From Verrucomicrobiaceae bacterium (lineage in GTDB: Bacteria; Verrucomicrobiota; Verrucomicrobiia; Verrucomicrobiales; Verrucomicrobiaceae), in the NCBI GenBank assembly GCA_027486585.1, contig JAIXOU010000019.1, forward strand, positions 1 to 64,000: a DNA stretch of 64,000 nucleotides, written 5' to 3'. The notes beneath the pieces are model-generated. The model did no database searches and was not told the DNA's origin. It worked only from the letters and a program-made list of their open reading frames with translations. The position numbers and the translations under genes were made by a program. Positions 8,130 through 17,428 of the stretch are shown here, piece after piece. How positions within the stretch are numbered: position 1 is the stretch's first letter; the number at the start of each line of letters is the position of its first letter.

Positions 8130-10178
8130 ATGAATCACACACTCACATTCCTCCTCGCATCATTCAGCGCGATCACGCTGCATGCGGCGACGCCTACACC
8201 GGAGGAAAACGATGCCGCTGCGCAATGGGCGAAGCGCCATGTCTTCGCGGAGCAGGCGAAGCTGCCGTTCAGCTTCACGCTCGGCGGAAAATCATCGGAT
8301 GAGTTGCTGCGTGATTGGAAGCAAACCGATGCAACGCGTGAACTTGATACCCAGCGCCGAGAGCGCACGCTCACGTGGATGGATGCGACTACGGGACTGC
8401 AAGTGCGGCTTGTTTCGACCGAGTATGTCAGCTTCCCCATTGTCGAGTGGACCGTTAGGATCAAGAACACCGGAAAGGCCGACACGCCGCTCATCGAGAA
8501 CATCCAAGGTCTCAATAGCACCTTCGCCGCGAATCCTAAAGACGCGCTTTCACTGCATGGCATTCGCGGTGACACCTGCGTGGCTGAGAGTTTTCAGCCC
8601 TGGACACGCGAGCTAAAAACAGGTGCGCGTCATGTGTTCTCTCCGCCAGTGAAAGGCGGCTACGCCTCCGGCAAATCCAGCGATGGCCCGGATGGTTGGC
8701 CTTACTGGAATCTACAAACACCTGGAGGCGGTATGATTCTCGCCGTCGGCTGGCCTGGGCAGTGGGAAGCGAAGTTTGAGCGCAGTGAAGATGGTTCATT
8801 GCATCTGAGGGCTGGGCAGCAACTCACGCATCTCGTGTTGAAGCCGGGCGAAGAGATTCGCACGCCGTCCACCACGCTTTTATTTTGGCAAGGTGACGAT
8901 CTCGTGCGTGCGCAGAACCTCTGGCGCTCCTGGTATCTGGCGCATGTGCTGCCACGCATCGGCGGCGTGCCGCAGCCGCCTACCACACAGATTCAAGTGG
9001 GCGGCTCACTCGCCACATGGCCAGGTGTGCAGGCGTATCTCGATGCGGGCATCAAGCCGGACATCCTGTGGCGGGATGCAGGTTCGGACTCAAAAAGCAC
9101 TTGGTATCCCAGCGCCGGACCGCGCAAGACGGAGTGGCTGAACACCGGCACCTGGGAACCCGATCCCGCCAGGTATCCGCAGGGTTTCAGGCCGTTCAGC
9201 GACAAGGCACGCGCAAATGGCATGCAGTTCCTGCTGTGGTTCGAGCCTGAGCGCGTCGGCGATCCCGGCTCATGGATCGGCAAGAACCATCCCGATTGGC
9301 TTCTGCCCGGCAACAGCGCTGGCGACGTGCTCAACCTCGGCAACCCGGATGGCTTGAAGTGGCTCATCGACCACATCGACGGCATGGTGAAATCGCAAGG
9401 TCTCGACTGGTATCGCGAAGACCTCAACGGTGATGGCTACGGCACCGCCTGGCGAAAAGCTGACGCGCCTGACCGGCAGGGCATCACCGAGAACCTACAT
9501 GTTCAGGGACATCTCGCCTTTTGGGATGAACTGCGTCGCCGCCATCCGAACCTTCACCTCGACTCTTGCGCCTCAGGTGGACGCCGCAACGATTTGGAAA
9601 CCATGCGTCGCGCGGTGCCGCTGCTGCGCAGTGATTGGTCAGTCGTCGATCTGCGAGAAAAGCCCCTGCAAATCGAAGGCAATCAGGCACAGACTTATGG
9701 TCTCTCGTCCTGGCTGCCCTGGCAGGGCGCGGGCGTACCGTTCTTCAAGGATAGCTATGCCGTGCGCAGCTATTACATCACCGGCTTTGGCATGGTCACC
9801 CCCGGTTGGACCAAGACGCCGGAATCCATCGCCGCAGTTCAGAAAGGCTACGCCGAGTGCCGCCGCATCGCCCCGCTCATGCTCGGCGACTACTTCCCGC
9901 TCACTCCTTACAGCCTTGACACGACTTCGTGGATCGCGTGGCAATTCCATCGCGACGACCTCGGAGAAGGCATCGTGCAAGCCTTCCGCCGTCCCGATGC
10001 CACGAGCGACACGCTCACCGTCAAGCCTCGCGGTCTCGACTCGAGGCAACGTTACGAGATCGAAAACTTCGACGGTGGCAAAGAAGTCCGCACCGGCGCT
10101 GAACTCATGCGCGGCTACGACCTCACGCTCCGCGAGAAACCTGCTGCCGCCGTGCTCTGGTTGAAAGCCATCAAGTGA
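8130..10178 (+). CDS. Alpha-galactosidase-like glycoside hydrolase (GH36-type)
   Basis: A 682-residue secreted enzyme with signal peptide MNHTLTFLLASFSAITLHA. The N-terminal half is a beta-rich supersandwich domain. The TIM barrel from about residue 280 shows PDILWRDAG, FLLWFEPERV and DWYREDLNGDG, where an Asp near residue 431 matches the GH36 nucleophile. LRSDW near residue 501 matches the acid/base strand, and SCASGGRRND precedes it. It should release terminal alpha-galactose or a similar sugar. It starts 42 bases after the cyclase gene. Subfamily and substrate are inferred from motifs only. Confidence 0.85.
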   Translation: MNHTLTFLLASFSAITLHAATPTPEENDAAAQWAKRHVFAEQAKLPFSFTLGGKSSDELLRDWKQTDATRELDTQRRERTLTWMDATTGLQVRLVSTEYVSFPIVEWTVRIKNTGKADTPLIENIQGLNSTFAANPKDALSLHGIRGDTCVAESFQPWTRELKTGARHVFSPPVKGGYASGKSSDGPDGWPYWNLQTPGGGMILAVGWPGQWEAKFERSEDGSLHLRAGQQLTHLVLKPGEEIRTPSTTLLFWQGDDLVRAQNLWRSWYLAHVLPRIGGVPQPPTTQIQVGGSLATWPGVQAYLDAGIKPDILWRDAGSDSKSTWYPSAGPRKTEWLNTGTWEPDPARYPQGFRPFSDKARANGMQFLLWFEPERVGDPGSWIGKNHPDWLLPGNSAGDVLNLGNPDGLKWLIDHIDGMVKSQGLDWYREDLNGDGYGTAWRKADAPDRQGITENLHVQGHLAFWDELRRRHPNLHLDSCASGGRRNDLETMRRAVPLLRSDWSVVDLREKPLQIEGNQAQTYGLSSWLPWQGAGVPFFKDSYAVRSYYITGFGMVTPGWTKTPESIAAVQKGYAECRRIAPLMLGDYFPLTPYSLDTTSWIAWQFHRDDLGEGIVQAFRRPDATSDTLTVKPRGLDSRQRYEIENFDGGKEVRTGAELMRGYDLTLREKPAAAVLWLKAIK

Positions 10179-10304
10179 AGGTTTCCCTGAAAAACACAAC
10201 TATGCGGAACGCAGATGTCGCATTTCACATAGGCTTTGCCGCCGCAATGCGTGCGCAGGCGGGTAAGATGAATAAAGAACGTTAATTCTCCTTCCACGCC
10301 AACC

Positions 10305-11219
10305 ATGAAACTCATCCACACCGTTGCCTGCATTTCTTTGAAATCAGTTTGGCAGGCTGTCTCGCTCCGCTCGGCTCTGCTCACCGCGCTGCTCGCGCTT
10401 TCTTCCCATGCCTTTGGACTGGGGCTGCAAATGTATAGCCTTCAGGAAGACTTTGATCATGATACACCGGGCACGCTGGATCGGCTGAAAGCGCAGGGGT
10501 TCACGGACCTTGAAACGAGTGTCTTCACGAAGCTGCCTGCTGCGGAACTTCGGGCGTTGCTTCAGGCGCGTGGAGTGACGTGTTCCAGCCATCATGTGAG
10601 GCCGGAGACCTTGGAGAAAAACATGGAACAGGTCATTGCGGATGCGAAGGCGCTCGGCGCGGTGCAGGTGGTGTGCCCCATCTTGCCGCATAAGGCACCG
10701 CTGGATCGTACGCAGGTGCTGAAGGCGGCGGCGAAATTCAATCGCTACGGCGCTGCCTTGAAAGCGGCGGGCCTGCGTTTTGCGTATCACAATCACGCGG
10801 GCGATTTCATGGCGACGGATTCACCAGCGGCTCCGGGCGAGACCTTTTACGATGTGCTCATCGCTGCCACCGAACCAGGCGTGGTGAGTTTTCAGCTCGA
10901 TGTCTTTTGGGTGGCGTGGGGCGGCGCGAAAGCGGCGGATGTCATCGACAAGCATGGCCAACGCATCTGCTCGCTGCATCTCAAGGACCTAGCTCGCGAT
11001 GCGAAGCCGGACGTGGCCAATCCCAAGTCCGCTCGTCCGCTCATGGTGCGTCTGGCGGCGGGCCGCGTGGATATTCCGGCGGTGATTGCGGCTGCGAAGG
11101 CGAAGGGTGTATCGCATTTCATCATCGAAGACGAAAGCCCCAACGCTGGCGCACAGCTCCCCGAAAGCTTGCAGGCAGTGAAGCCTCAGTTGGACGGAAC
11201 ACCGAGCCCGAGCAAGTAG
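10305..11219 (+). CDS. Sugar phosphate isomerase/epimerase family protein (xylose isomerase-like TIM barrel)
   Basis: A 304-residue AP-endonuclease-2 family TIM barrel (PF01261). Recognisable pieces are GLQMYSLQEDF at strand 1, YHNHAGDF in the middle (metal-binding His and Asp region), QLDVFWVAWGG and ICSLHLKD. An N-terminal hydrophobic stretch (LLTALLALSSHAFG) after a long basic region suggests export, common for PVC members of this family. The preceding 126 bases hold no gene. Substrate unknown; the context of alpha-galactosidase and another glycosidase-like gene suggests sugar or inositol metabolism. Confidence 0.82.
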   Translation: MKLIHTVACISLKSVWQAVSLRSALLTALLALSSHAFGLGLQMYSLQEDFDHDTPGTLDRLKAQGFTDLETSVFTKLPAAELRALLQARGVTCSSHHVRPETLEKNMEQVIADAKALGAVQVVCPILPHKAPLDRTQVLKAAAKFNRYGAALKAAGLRFAYHNHAGDFMATDSPAAPGETFYDVLIAATEPGVVSFQLDVFWVAWGGAKAADVIDKHGQRICSLHLKDLARDAKPDVANPKSARPLMVRLAAGRVDIPAVIAAAKAKGVSHFIIEDESPNAGAQLPESLQAVKPQLDGTPSPSK

Positions 11220-11237
11220 TCGACGTCCAATGTCTTT

Positions 11238-13709
11238 ATGAAGCGACTTGTTAGCCACACACTTGCACTCTGCCTGCTTCCGCTCGTTGGAAGTGTGCGC
11301 GGCGCGGATGTGCCATCGTTGGCGAAGGCGAATACCGAGGGCGGCTCGTGGTGGCACCAGATGTTCTCGATGGCGTTCGATGGCCACGGGAACTTTGTCG
11401 CGCCGCATCTCGATACGCTGCACACCACCTCCGCCAGTCTCAGTGCCGGTGGTTACCATGGCGTGTGGGATGCCGACCTGAATCGCGACATGCCATGGAT
11501 GCGCGGGCATGAGCAGGCCTTCGCGAATCACCCGGAAACGAAGCGCGTCATTTACATCGAAGGCAACCGTTCTGAGAAAGTGTTGGCGCGCTTGTCTGCC
11601 GATGGACGCGTGTTGTTCACCTCACGTCTGCTCGAAAACCTCAGCGACCCCAAACGCCGCCGTTACATCGAAAGCCTCCTCAAGCCCGGAGGTCGTACCG
11701 TGTGGTTCAGCGACTGGGAGTTCATGCAATCGCCCGAGCTGAAGACCAGCCTCGGCAAAGCACTCCCGACCGCGAAGGACCTCCGCCTGGCGGCGTTCAC
11801 GCATCCGCTCAATGGTAGCGTCGTCACGAATGAAGCGGACTTCTGGCGCACGCGCTCGGCATCGGCGCTCATCGGCAAAGGCAGCGAGGCGTTTGAAAAG
11901 TATGCCGTCGTCCCGGACGACATGGTGACGGCGCTCGGTCTCAAAGGAATCACCACGCAGCGTGCGGATGGGCAGTGGCTCATCGAGTCGGGTGACTTGA
12001 TGCTCTACGACGCTCAGTTTGCCCGCTATCAGGCAGCGAAGGGTCGCCGCGCCATGGAAGTCTTGAAGGCAGACGTGGTCCACTACGACGACTGGGACCT
12101 GCGTTCACCCACTGCGATGAATGCCAGAGCGGACATTCATGTCGCTGCGTTTCGCGAGTTCGTGAAGAGGCGTTTCAGCGATGAAGACTGCCGCGAATTC
12201 GGCTTTGAGAAGTCCAATGTTGCGGCCTTCGACGTGCTCGATTATCTGCTCAATCCGCCCTGGCGTTCCGAATACCAAGGCGAAGGCGACCAACCGCTCT
12301 GGCGCACTGCCGCCGATACCCGATGGCTTTCCAACAAAGTGTGGCGAGCCTTCCAGATCGCCACCGTGGAAGAAAAGCTGGACAGCATGAAGGAGGTCTA
12401 TCGGCTGAACAAACAAGCGGCTCGTGAACTGGGCCGCGTTGTGCCCATGGTCGCCAACGTCATCCCCATGCTGAGCGCTCTCTTCCTCCAGCGCGATTGC
12501 GTGGACATGGCAAACTTCGAGTGGCCTGTGTTCAAGACCTTCACTGCCTTCGTGAAGCCTCTCGGTTATTATCCGCAAGCACGGCTGGGCATTGGTCCGC
12601 GAATGGCGTCCAAGATCGGCGTCACAGGCCATGCCATCGTGGACCCCTATGTGGAGCCGCAATACAGCGGCTGGGATGGCGCCGGATTCACGAAGCGCCA
12701 TGGCGAGACATTACACAAGGTCATCTACTTCGACCTTCTCGCGAATCGTGGCATCCCCGCCTTTTCGCTGACCTTTGATGGCGGTTACTCGCCCGGCTCG
12801 ATCCATTCCGCCGGCAATCTCCACACCTTCATCCAGCAAATCGCGCCCATCATCTCGAAGCGCGAATACCTTGCCGATATCGGCCTCGCGTCCAGTTCAT
12901 GGAGCCAGATTGCCGCGCAATCACCGTGGGCCTGGAACCAAGAAGTAACGAAGCGCCACGCCTCCGAGTTTCTCGGCTGGGCGCAATACCTCGCCTCCGC
13001 TCGCGACTTCCCGCAGTGGGATGTCGTCCCCTTTGATGATGTCACACTGAAGGACATCGTCCGCTTCAAACTCGTCATCCTGCCCTCGGTGCTCGTGATC
13101 ACCGCCGACCACCTCACCGTGCTCGAAGCCTACTTGAAGCAGGGCGGCAAACTCCTCATCACCGGCGAGACCGGCACCTTCACCGGACCAAAAGCGCTGC
13201 TCCTACCGCGCACCGAAGACATCATCACCCCGCTCGCCAAACATTTCCCCGGCCAGATCAACCTCATCAAAACGAAGCCCGGCCTCGCCTACCATGAGGA
13301 CGCGAAAAACTCCGCACCGCTTCACGAAGCCCTCGCTCGATCCAGCGATCATCATCCCGTGCTCACCGCCAACAATGCCCCCGAACACATCGGCATTTAC
13401 GCCAATCAGAGCCTAACAAACCCCTGCGAATTCACCATCGATCTCGTCAATTACCACCACGACCTCGCCGCCGATCATCTCACCCCCGTCACACGCACCG
13501 ACTTCACCGTCACGCTGCAAGTGCCGAAGCTGAAAAGCACCGACAAGCTCACCCTCGAATCCATCCGCTACGACGAGACTGCCCCAAATAACACGCAGCG
13601 GCTAGCTCTCGGTGCTGACCACATCTCCATCAGCAAAGGCTCCCTGACCCTTCGCCTACCGCCTTTCGCGCACTACCAAGTCCTGCGCATAAGCACTGCC
13701 CAGCCGTAA
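11238..13709 (+). CDS. Large secreted protein with glycosidase-like and beta-galactosidase-trimerisation-like regions
   Basis: An 823-residue protein with signal peptide MKRLVSHTLALCLLPLVGSVRG. I do not recognise a named family. The middle (about residues 270-500) has features reminiscent of GH42/GH-A barrels: MEVLKADVVHYDDWDL, then AFREFVKRRFSDEDCREFGF. The stretch near residues 610-650 (FKLVILPSVLVITADHLTVL, then LKQGGKLLITGETGTF) resembles the glutamine-amidotransferase-like trimerisation domain of beta-galactosidases. The C-terminus is a beta-rich tail. It starts 18 bases after the isomerase-like gene. An extracellular glycosidase is a reasonable guess, but no catalytic pair is proven. 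Confidence 0.75.
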   Translation: MKRLVSHTLALCLLPLVGSVRGADVPSLAKANTEGGSWWHQMFSMAFDGHGNFVAPHLDTLHTTSASLSAGGYHGVWDADLNRDMPWMRGHEQAFANHPETKRVIYIEGNRSEKVLARLSADGRVLFTSRLLENLSDPKRRRYIESLLKPGGRTVWFSDWEFMQSPELKTSLGKALPTAKDLRLAAFTHPLNGSVVTNEADFWRTRSASALIGKGSEAFEKYAVVPDDMVTALGLKGITTQRADGQWLIESGDLMLYDAQFARYQAAKGRRAMEVLKADVVHYDDWDLRSPTAMNARADIHVAAFREFVKRRFSDEDCREFGFEKSNVAAFDVLDYLLNPPWRSEYQGEGDQPLWRTAADTRWLSNKVWRAFQIATVEEKLDSMKEVYRLNKQAARELGRVVPMVANVIPMLSALFLQRDCVDMANFEWPVFKTFTAFVKPLGYYPQARLGIGPRMASKIGVTGHAIVDPYVEPQYSGWDGAGFTKRHGETLHKVIYFDLLANRGIPAFSLTFDGGYSPGSIHSAGNLHTFIQQIAPIISKREYLADIGLASSSWSQIAAQSPWAWNQEVTKRHASEFLGWAQYLASARDFPQWDVVPFDDVTLKDIVRFKLVILPSVLVITADHLTVLEAYLKQGGKLLITGETGTFTGPKALLLPRTEDIITPLAKHFPGQINLIKTKPGLAYHEDAKNSAPLHEALARSSDHHPVLTANNAPEHIGIYANQSLTNPCEFTIDLVNYHHDLAADHLTPVTRTDFTVTLQVPKLKSTDKLTLESIRYDETAPNNTQRLALGADHISISKGSLTLRLPPFAHYQVLRISTAQP

Positions 13710-13718
13710 AACGCACCT

Positions 13719-13737
13719 CCTTCTGCTGCCCAGAAGG
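13719..13737 (+). terminator. Hairpin after the 823-residue gene
   Basis: A perfect 7-bp stem (CCTTCTG / CAGAAGG) with a 5-nt loop begins 10 bases after the stop. There is no T-run after it, so it may only stabilise the transcript end or cooperate with Rho. Confidence 0.4.
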
Positions 13738-13801
13738 CTCTAAGCGCTAAACAACGCGTTGAGCTCTGAATGCCACTCGGCTTCTACTCCTATCAGAACA
13801 T

Positions 13802-13911
13802 CACCAAGAAGTGTCCACTGCCGTTTTCCTGAATGGAATCAATGGTCTATCTAGAGGCTACTATAACAAGTACTACAACCACTACGATAAGCCGAAGGAA
13901 GTGAGCCAATA
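13802..13911 (+). pseudogene. Short tail resembling an exopolysaccharide tyrosine kinase C-terminus
   Basis: This otherwise gene-free stretch (13710-13998) contains a plus-strand frame ending at TAG 13909-13911 that reads AVFLNGINGLSRGYYNKYYNHYD before KPKEVSQ. A ...LNG... strand followed by a tyrosine-rich tail is how Wzc/CpsD-type kinases end. No start, Walker motifs or preceding domains remain, so it would be a remnant of about 35 codons. The assignment is inference from a short match. Confidence 0.3.
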
Positions 13912-13998
13912 GGCTGTGCCTTCCTTTCTCTAAACCGGACACGAAAGTGTGCGGTCAAAATCTCGACCGCGCCCATTGTCATCAACTATCACTCGTGA

Positions 13999-14697
13999 TC
14001 AGATCGCCTTCGATGACCGAAAAGTTCCCTCCAACAAATGATTCTCCAAACAGTAACGGGCTATCTCAGCTGCTGAATGAATCCCGGTCTTCTTGAAAAT
14101 GTTGTGCTTATGCACCGAGACGGTCTTCGCGGACAAATTCAAGTCTAGCGAGATCAATTTCAGCGTCTTGCCCTTAGCAATCTGAAGGAAGATTTCGAAT
14201 TCCCGTTGACTCAAAGCCTTGTGCAACTCTTTTCCGTCCAACGGAACTCTGAGCGCATTCTCTGCGAAGGACTGCGCCACACTACGCGACAGGTATTTCT
14301 TGCCACGGAGTACGGAATCAATAGCGGTGATGACCTCGGCAGGACGAGAGTCCTTGGCAACATATCCGACGGCCCCTGCCTTCAAAGCGCGTTCGATCCA
14401 GGGTGCCTCCAAATGCATGCTAACGATGATCGCCGCTGGAGCGTCACTCATGTGAGAGAGGTAACTCAGCAGCGTTAAACCAGAGCAATCAGCCAACTCC
14501 AAATCAATCAGCGCCACATCAATGCGCACACGTGACAGTTCTTCACGAGCCTCCGCCGCAGTGTTAACCACAAGAATGACGGTCTCATTGTACACCGTCT
14601 GGATGAACTGAGACAAAGTTTCCGCGAACATCGCGTGATCATCAACGATGAGGATGGTTTTGGGATGAAGTCTGGAATGAGTGGATGGATTGGTCAT
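13999..14697 (-). CDS. Response regulator, receiver plus LuxR-type HTH
   Basis: A 232-residue NarL/FixJ-type regulator. The receiver domain has acidic residues at IVDDH, phospho-acceptor Asp at residue 65 (VALIDLELADCSG) and the conserved Lys in YVAKDS. The C-terminal HTH is ALSQREFEIFLQIAKGKTLK through KTVSVHKHNIFKKTGI. It is encoded just downstream of the receiver-kinase gene at 14792-15895 on the same strand, a plausible partner. The gap between them is 94 bases. Confidence 0.9.
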   Translation of the reverse strand: MTNPSTHSRLHPKTILIVDDHAMFAETLSQFIQTVYNETVILVVNTAAEAREELSRVRIDVALIDLELADCSGLTLLSYLSHMSDAPAAIIVSMHLEAPWIERALKAGAVGYVAKDSRPAEVITAIDSVLRGKKYLSRSVAQSFAENALRVPLDGKELHKALSQREFEIFLQIAKGKTLKLISLDLNLSAKTVSVHKHNIFKKTGIHSAAEIARYCLENHLLEGTFRSSKAI

Positions 14698-14791
14698 CTA
14701 ACGGAGGTTTCAAAAAACCGATGGGGGCATTTATGATCTTGCTGCGGGTATTTTGAAAATGATAAATTCATCTAACAAGATACCTGGGCAG

Positions 14792-15895
14792 CTACTCGAC
14801 GCAGGGGAAGAGCATTTGAAATTCGGTGCCCTTGCCTAGCTCACTCGTAACACTCATACAACCGCCAGATTGTTGAATGATGCTATTACAATTGGCCAGC
14901 CCCAGACCGGTGCCTTTTCCCACAGGTTTTGTGGTGAAAAAAGCCTCAAAGATGTGTGCTTTGGTTTCCTCACTCATGCCCGTGCCGGTGTCTCTGACAC
15001 TGAGCATGATGTAGTCTCCGGGAAGAGAGCCGGGATAGGCCTGTGTTGAATGTTCATCAAGGGTTACGTTACTGGTGGCAATGGTAAGTCTGCCACCGTC
15101 TGGCATGGCATCGCTTGCATTCGTGGCCATATTCATCAGCACGTGACCGATGGAGCTGGGGTCTGCGAGGATTTTGCAGGCGTGACTTCCGGGGCAGATG
15201 TCGAGGGTGATGTTTTCATGAATGAGCCGCTGCAGCATTTGTTCTAGATCACGCAGCACGACATTGAGATCCATGACCACGGGTTGAACGGTTTGTTTGC
15301 GGCAAAGGACCAGGAGTTGCAGCGTCAGGGCAGAGCCATGTTTTGTAGCGTGCAGGATTTCTTCGGCGAAATGGTGCAATGGGTCAGCACGGGAAAGTTT
15401 CATCAGCAGCATGTCGCTGTAGCCCATGATGACACTGAGGATGTTGTTGAAATCATGAGCAACGCTGGCGGCGTGCTGGCCCATGAGCTGGGCCTCCCGC
15501 TGCCGGCGTTCGGTGCGCTCTTCGGCTTCCTGCATGGCGCGGCGCACTGCAGGGACTAGGCGAAACAGCCGGGTCTTCAGGACATAATCAGCGGCACCGC
15601 TTTTGAGGGATTCGACGGCTAATTCCTCCCCCATGGTGCTGGATAAAAGGATAACGGGAAGATCGGGCCAATGGTCACGGACAATGGCGGTGGCGGAGAG
15701 TCCGTCGAAGGCTGGCAGCGAAGTGTCCGAAAGAACGAGATCAAAGCGCCCATGACTGAGCTGATCTCCAAAGTCGGCACGGTTTTTTACCCAGGTGGTC
15801 GTGCAAGGAATGTCACCAGCCTCCAAGGTGGAGCAGATGAGCGCCGCATCGGTGGGATTGTTTTCAAGACACAGGATTCTAAGCGGAGTGTTCAT
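14792..15895 (-). CDS. Receiver-histidine kinase (NtrB-like)
   Basis: A 367-residue cytoplasmic protein. An N-terminal receiver has its phospho-acceptor at Asp57 (LVLSDTSLPAFDG), with ENN where an acidic pair is usual. It is followed by a kinase core with VAHDFNN (His147), an N-box NMATNASDAM, a G1 box DTGTGM and a G2 region GKGTGLGL. The receiver-first order means it is itself an output of an upstream kinase. No membrane segment is present. It probably phosphorelays to one of the neighbouring regulators. Confidence 0.9.
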   Translation of the reverse strand: MNTPLRILCLENNPTDAALICSTLEAGDIPCTTTWVKNRADFGDQLSHGRFDLVLSDTSLPAFDGLSATAIVRDHWPDLPVILLSSTMGEELAVESLKSGAADYVLKTRLFRLVPAVRRAMQEAEERTERRQREAQLMGQHAASVAHDFNNILSVIMGYSDMLLMKLSRADPLHHFAEEILHATKHGSALTLQLLVLCRKQTVQPVVMDLNVVLRDLEQMLQRLIHENITLDICPGSHACKILADPSSIGHVLMNMATNASDAMPDGGRLTIATSNVTLDEHSTQAYPGSLPGDYIMLSVRDTGTGMSEETKAHIFEAFFTTKPVGKGTGLGLANCNSIIQQSGGCMSVTSELGKGTEFQMLFPCVE

Positions 15896-15939
15896 CTATA
15901 AATAGGTAGTCTGAGTTCAATGATCTCGATGTTGAGAGC

Positions 15940-16221
15940 CTAAAGCTTCTCCTTTGCAGCAGGTAGCGGAGGTTGGTTGATCGCCGCCCCAAAAAAGCCC
16001 AGATGACGGACTGCTTTTACAAACTCATTAAAACCCACCGGTTTTACCCCATGGGTATTCACGCCACAATTGGAGCAATCGGTCAGGTTCGGCGCTTTCG
16101 CCGAGGCGCTAAGCATCATGACGGGGGTGTTTTCCAAGTGTGCCTCTGTCTTGAGGACCTTGAGCACCTCAATGCCATCGATTTTCTTTGGAAATGGGTT
16201 AGGTTTGGGGTAGCTCTGCAT
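15940..16221 (-). pseudogene. N-terminally truncated receiver domain (Rcp1-like)
   Basis: A 93-residue frame begins at about the middle of a receiver: KKIDGIEVLKVLKTEAHLEN, then PVMMLSASAK and the conserved-Lys region VKPVGFNEF. The first two strands, the acidic pair and the phospho-acceptor Asp are missing; the frame starts with an unrelated MQSYPKPNPFP. It could still be translated, since a near-consensus copy of the palindrome common to this region sits 19 bases upstream (16240-16251), but it cannot be phosphorylated normally. Confidence 0.65.
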
Positions 16222-16239
16222 AGTCGATATAACGTATTT

Positions 16240-16251
16240 TGCGTTAACCCA
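16240..16251 (-). promoter_or_regulatory. Variant copy of the TGGGTTAACCCA palindrome
   Basis: Reads TGGGTTAACGCA on the minus strand, one base off the perfect 12-bp palindrome found at 21704, 23468 and 26312. It lies 19 bases upstream of the truncated receiver and, like the other copies, is followed by an A/T-rich run. Probably an operator of the same regulator. Confidence 0.5.
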
Positions 16252-16396
16252 AGATAGTCATGCAGCGTGCATTGTTCGACAAGTCGGTCAGAATCTCAAA
16301 GTGGTGTCAGCCTATGGTTTGAGTCTTGTCGGGTGTTTGGCTGACAACGGCTGCGGACATCTGATGACGTGCCGCTGATTGGTTGCATGACGCTAC

Positions 16397-17029
16397 TTAA
16401 TCCACCAGCAGGTGCTTCAGCGCATAGCGGGTCAGTGCCACGTTGGTGGCCAGGCCCATCTTCTTTGAAATGCGATTGCGGTAGGTGCTCACCGTTTTAT
16501 CACTCAGCGCCAGCTCCGCAGCGATTTCCTTGATCGCTCTTCCTTTGGCGATCATCTGCAATACCTGGAGTTCACGGCTAGAGAGTGCCTCGTGGGGTGC
16601 ATGTTGTACGTCGCTGTAGAGGTTGGAAGCCAGTCTTTCCGCGAGTGTTGCGCTCACGTACTTTCCACCGGCCAGAACCTTCTTCACCGCCGCCACCACC
16701 TCTACCGAAGTCTGGCTTTTATTGAGAAAACCCGAGGCGCCCAGCGTGAGAGAACGAATGGCGAACTCCTCCTCCGAATAGGCAGTTAAGACCAGCACCG
16801 GAGTTTGAGGACGCAGCCGTTTCATTTCCTCCAGCACCGCCAAGCCGCTATGACCAGGAATGTTGATCTCCAGGATGATGATGCTCCACTCCTGCGTCAG
16901 AGCCTGCTCCAGGGCTTCCCTGGAATTGGTGGCCTCAGCTATGACCATTTTCGGAAACGCCTCGGTCAATATCTCTCTTAGCCCTCGCCGCAGTATCTCG
17001 TGGTCATCCACGATCAAGACGCTCCTCAC
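16397..17029 (-). CDS. Response regulator with LuxR-type HTH; phospho-acceptor Asp replaced by Glu
   Basis: A 210-residue NarL-type regulator, closely related end to end to the one at 17429-18061. The receiver keeps VDDH and the Lys in LNKSQTS. However, residue 54 is Glu (IIILEINIPG; codon GAG, complementary to CTC at 16868-16870), whereas the paralogue has Asp54. Glu at this site often mimics the phosphorylated state. The HTH (ALSSRELQVLQMIAKGRAIK, KTVSTYRNRI) is intact. The start is GTG, overlapping the stop of a small upstream frame as GTGA. Confidence 0.9.
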   Translation of the reverse strand: MRSVLIVDDHEILRRGLREILTEAFPKMVIAEATNSREALEQALTQEWSIIILEINIPGHSGLAVLEEMKRLRPQTPVLVLTAYSEEEFAIRSLTLGASGFLNKSQTSVEVVAAVKKVLAGGKYVSATLAERLASNLYSDVQHAPHEALSSRELQVLQMIAKGRAIKEIAAELALSDKTVSTYRNRISKKMGLATNVALTRYALKHLLVD

Positions 17030-17232
17030 GCGTGGTGCCTTTGGGTGTCAGGATTGAGTGCCTGAACTCTGCCCTGCCCAGTACTTTGCGGATTCCCGAT
17101 CCGCATCAGAGGTGTCATGTAAACAATTTTCATGTCACGTGGCTGACCTTCCGCCAGCGGGATTTTTTTGGCGTTGGTTATGACTTTATTTTGTCTGGCC
17201 GGAGCGCTCTCAAAGTCATTGATTTTGTCCAT
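17026..17232 (-). CDS. Small hypothetical protein coupled to the Glu54 regulator
   Basis: A 68-residue frame starting MDKINDFESAP and ending NPDTQRHHA, no recognised domain. Its stop overlaps the GTG start of the regulator at 17029 by GTGA, the geometry of translational coupling, which is the main argument for it. The position corresponds to where the paralogous regulator has a kinase gene. It may be real or may be degraded leader sequence. Confidence 0.35.
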   Translation of the reverse strand: MDKINDFESAPARQNKVITNAKKIPLAEGQPRDMKIVYMTPLMRIGNPQSTGQGRVQALNPDTQRHHA

Positions 17233-17428
17233 GGGTGATTTGAGTTATGGTTCGGCAACAAGACCGAAGGATAACCTTACTTACATTCACACAGCACGCA
17301 TCATTTCGCAAGTTGGCTAAAGTCTTGAATCTTTGTCAGCCATGGCCATGAATGCTGTCAGCAGATTGCCTGACAGTCATTGTGGAGATGGGCAGCAAGC
17401 AGGACCAACGAGTGCATCCTTCGGTCAA
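17233..17428. other. Intergenic region between the paralogous regulators
   Basis: No gene is seen. It holds an inverted repeat CTGTCAG (17355-17361) / CTGACAG (17370-17376) with an 8-nt loop, about 50 bases past the stop of the regulator at 17429. This may act as its transcript end. The promoter for the small frame and Glu54 regulator would also be here. Confidence 0.4.
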
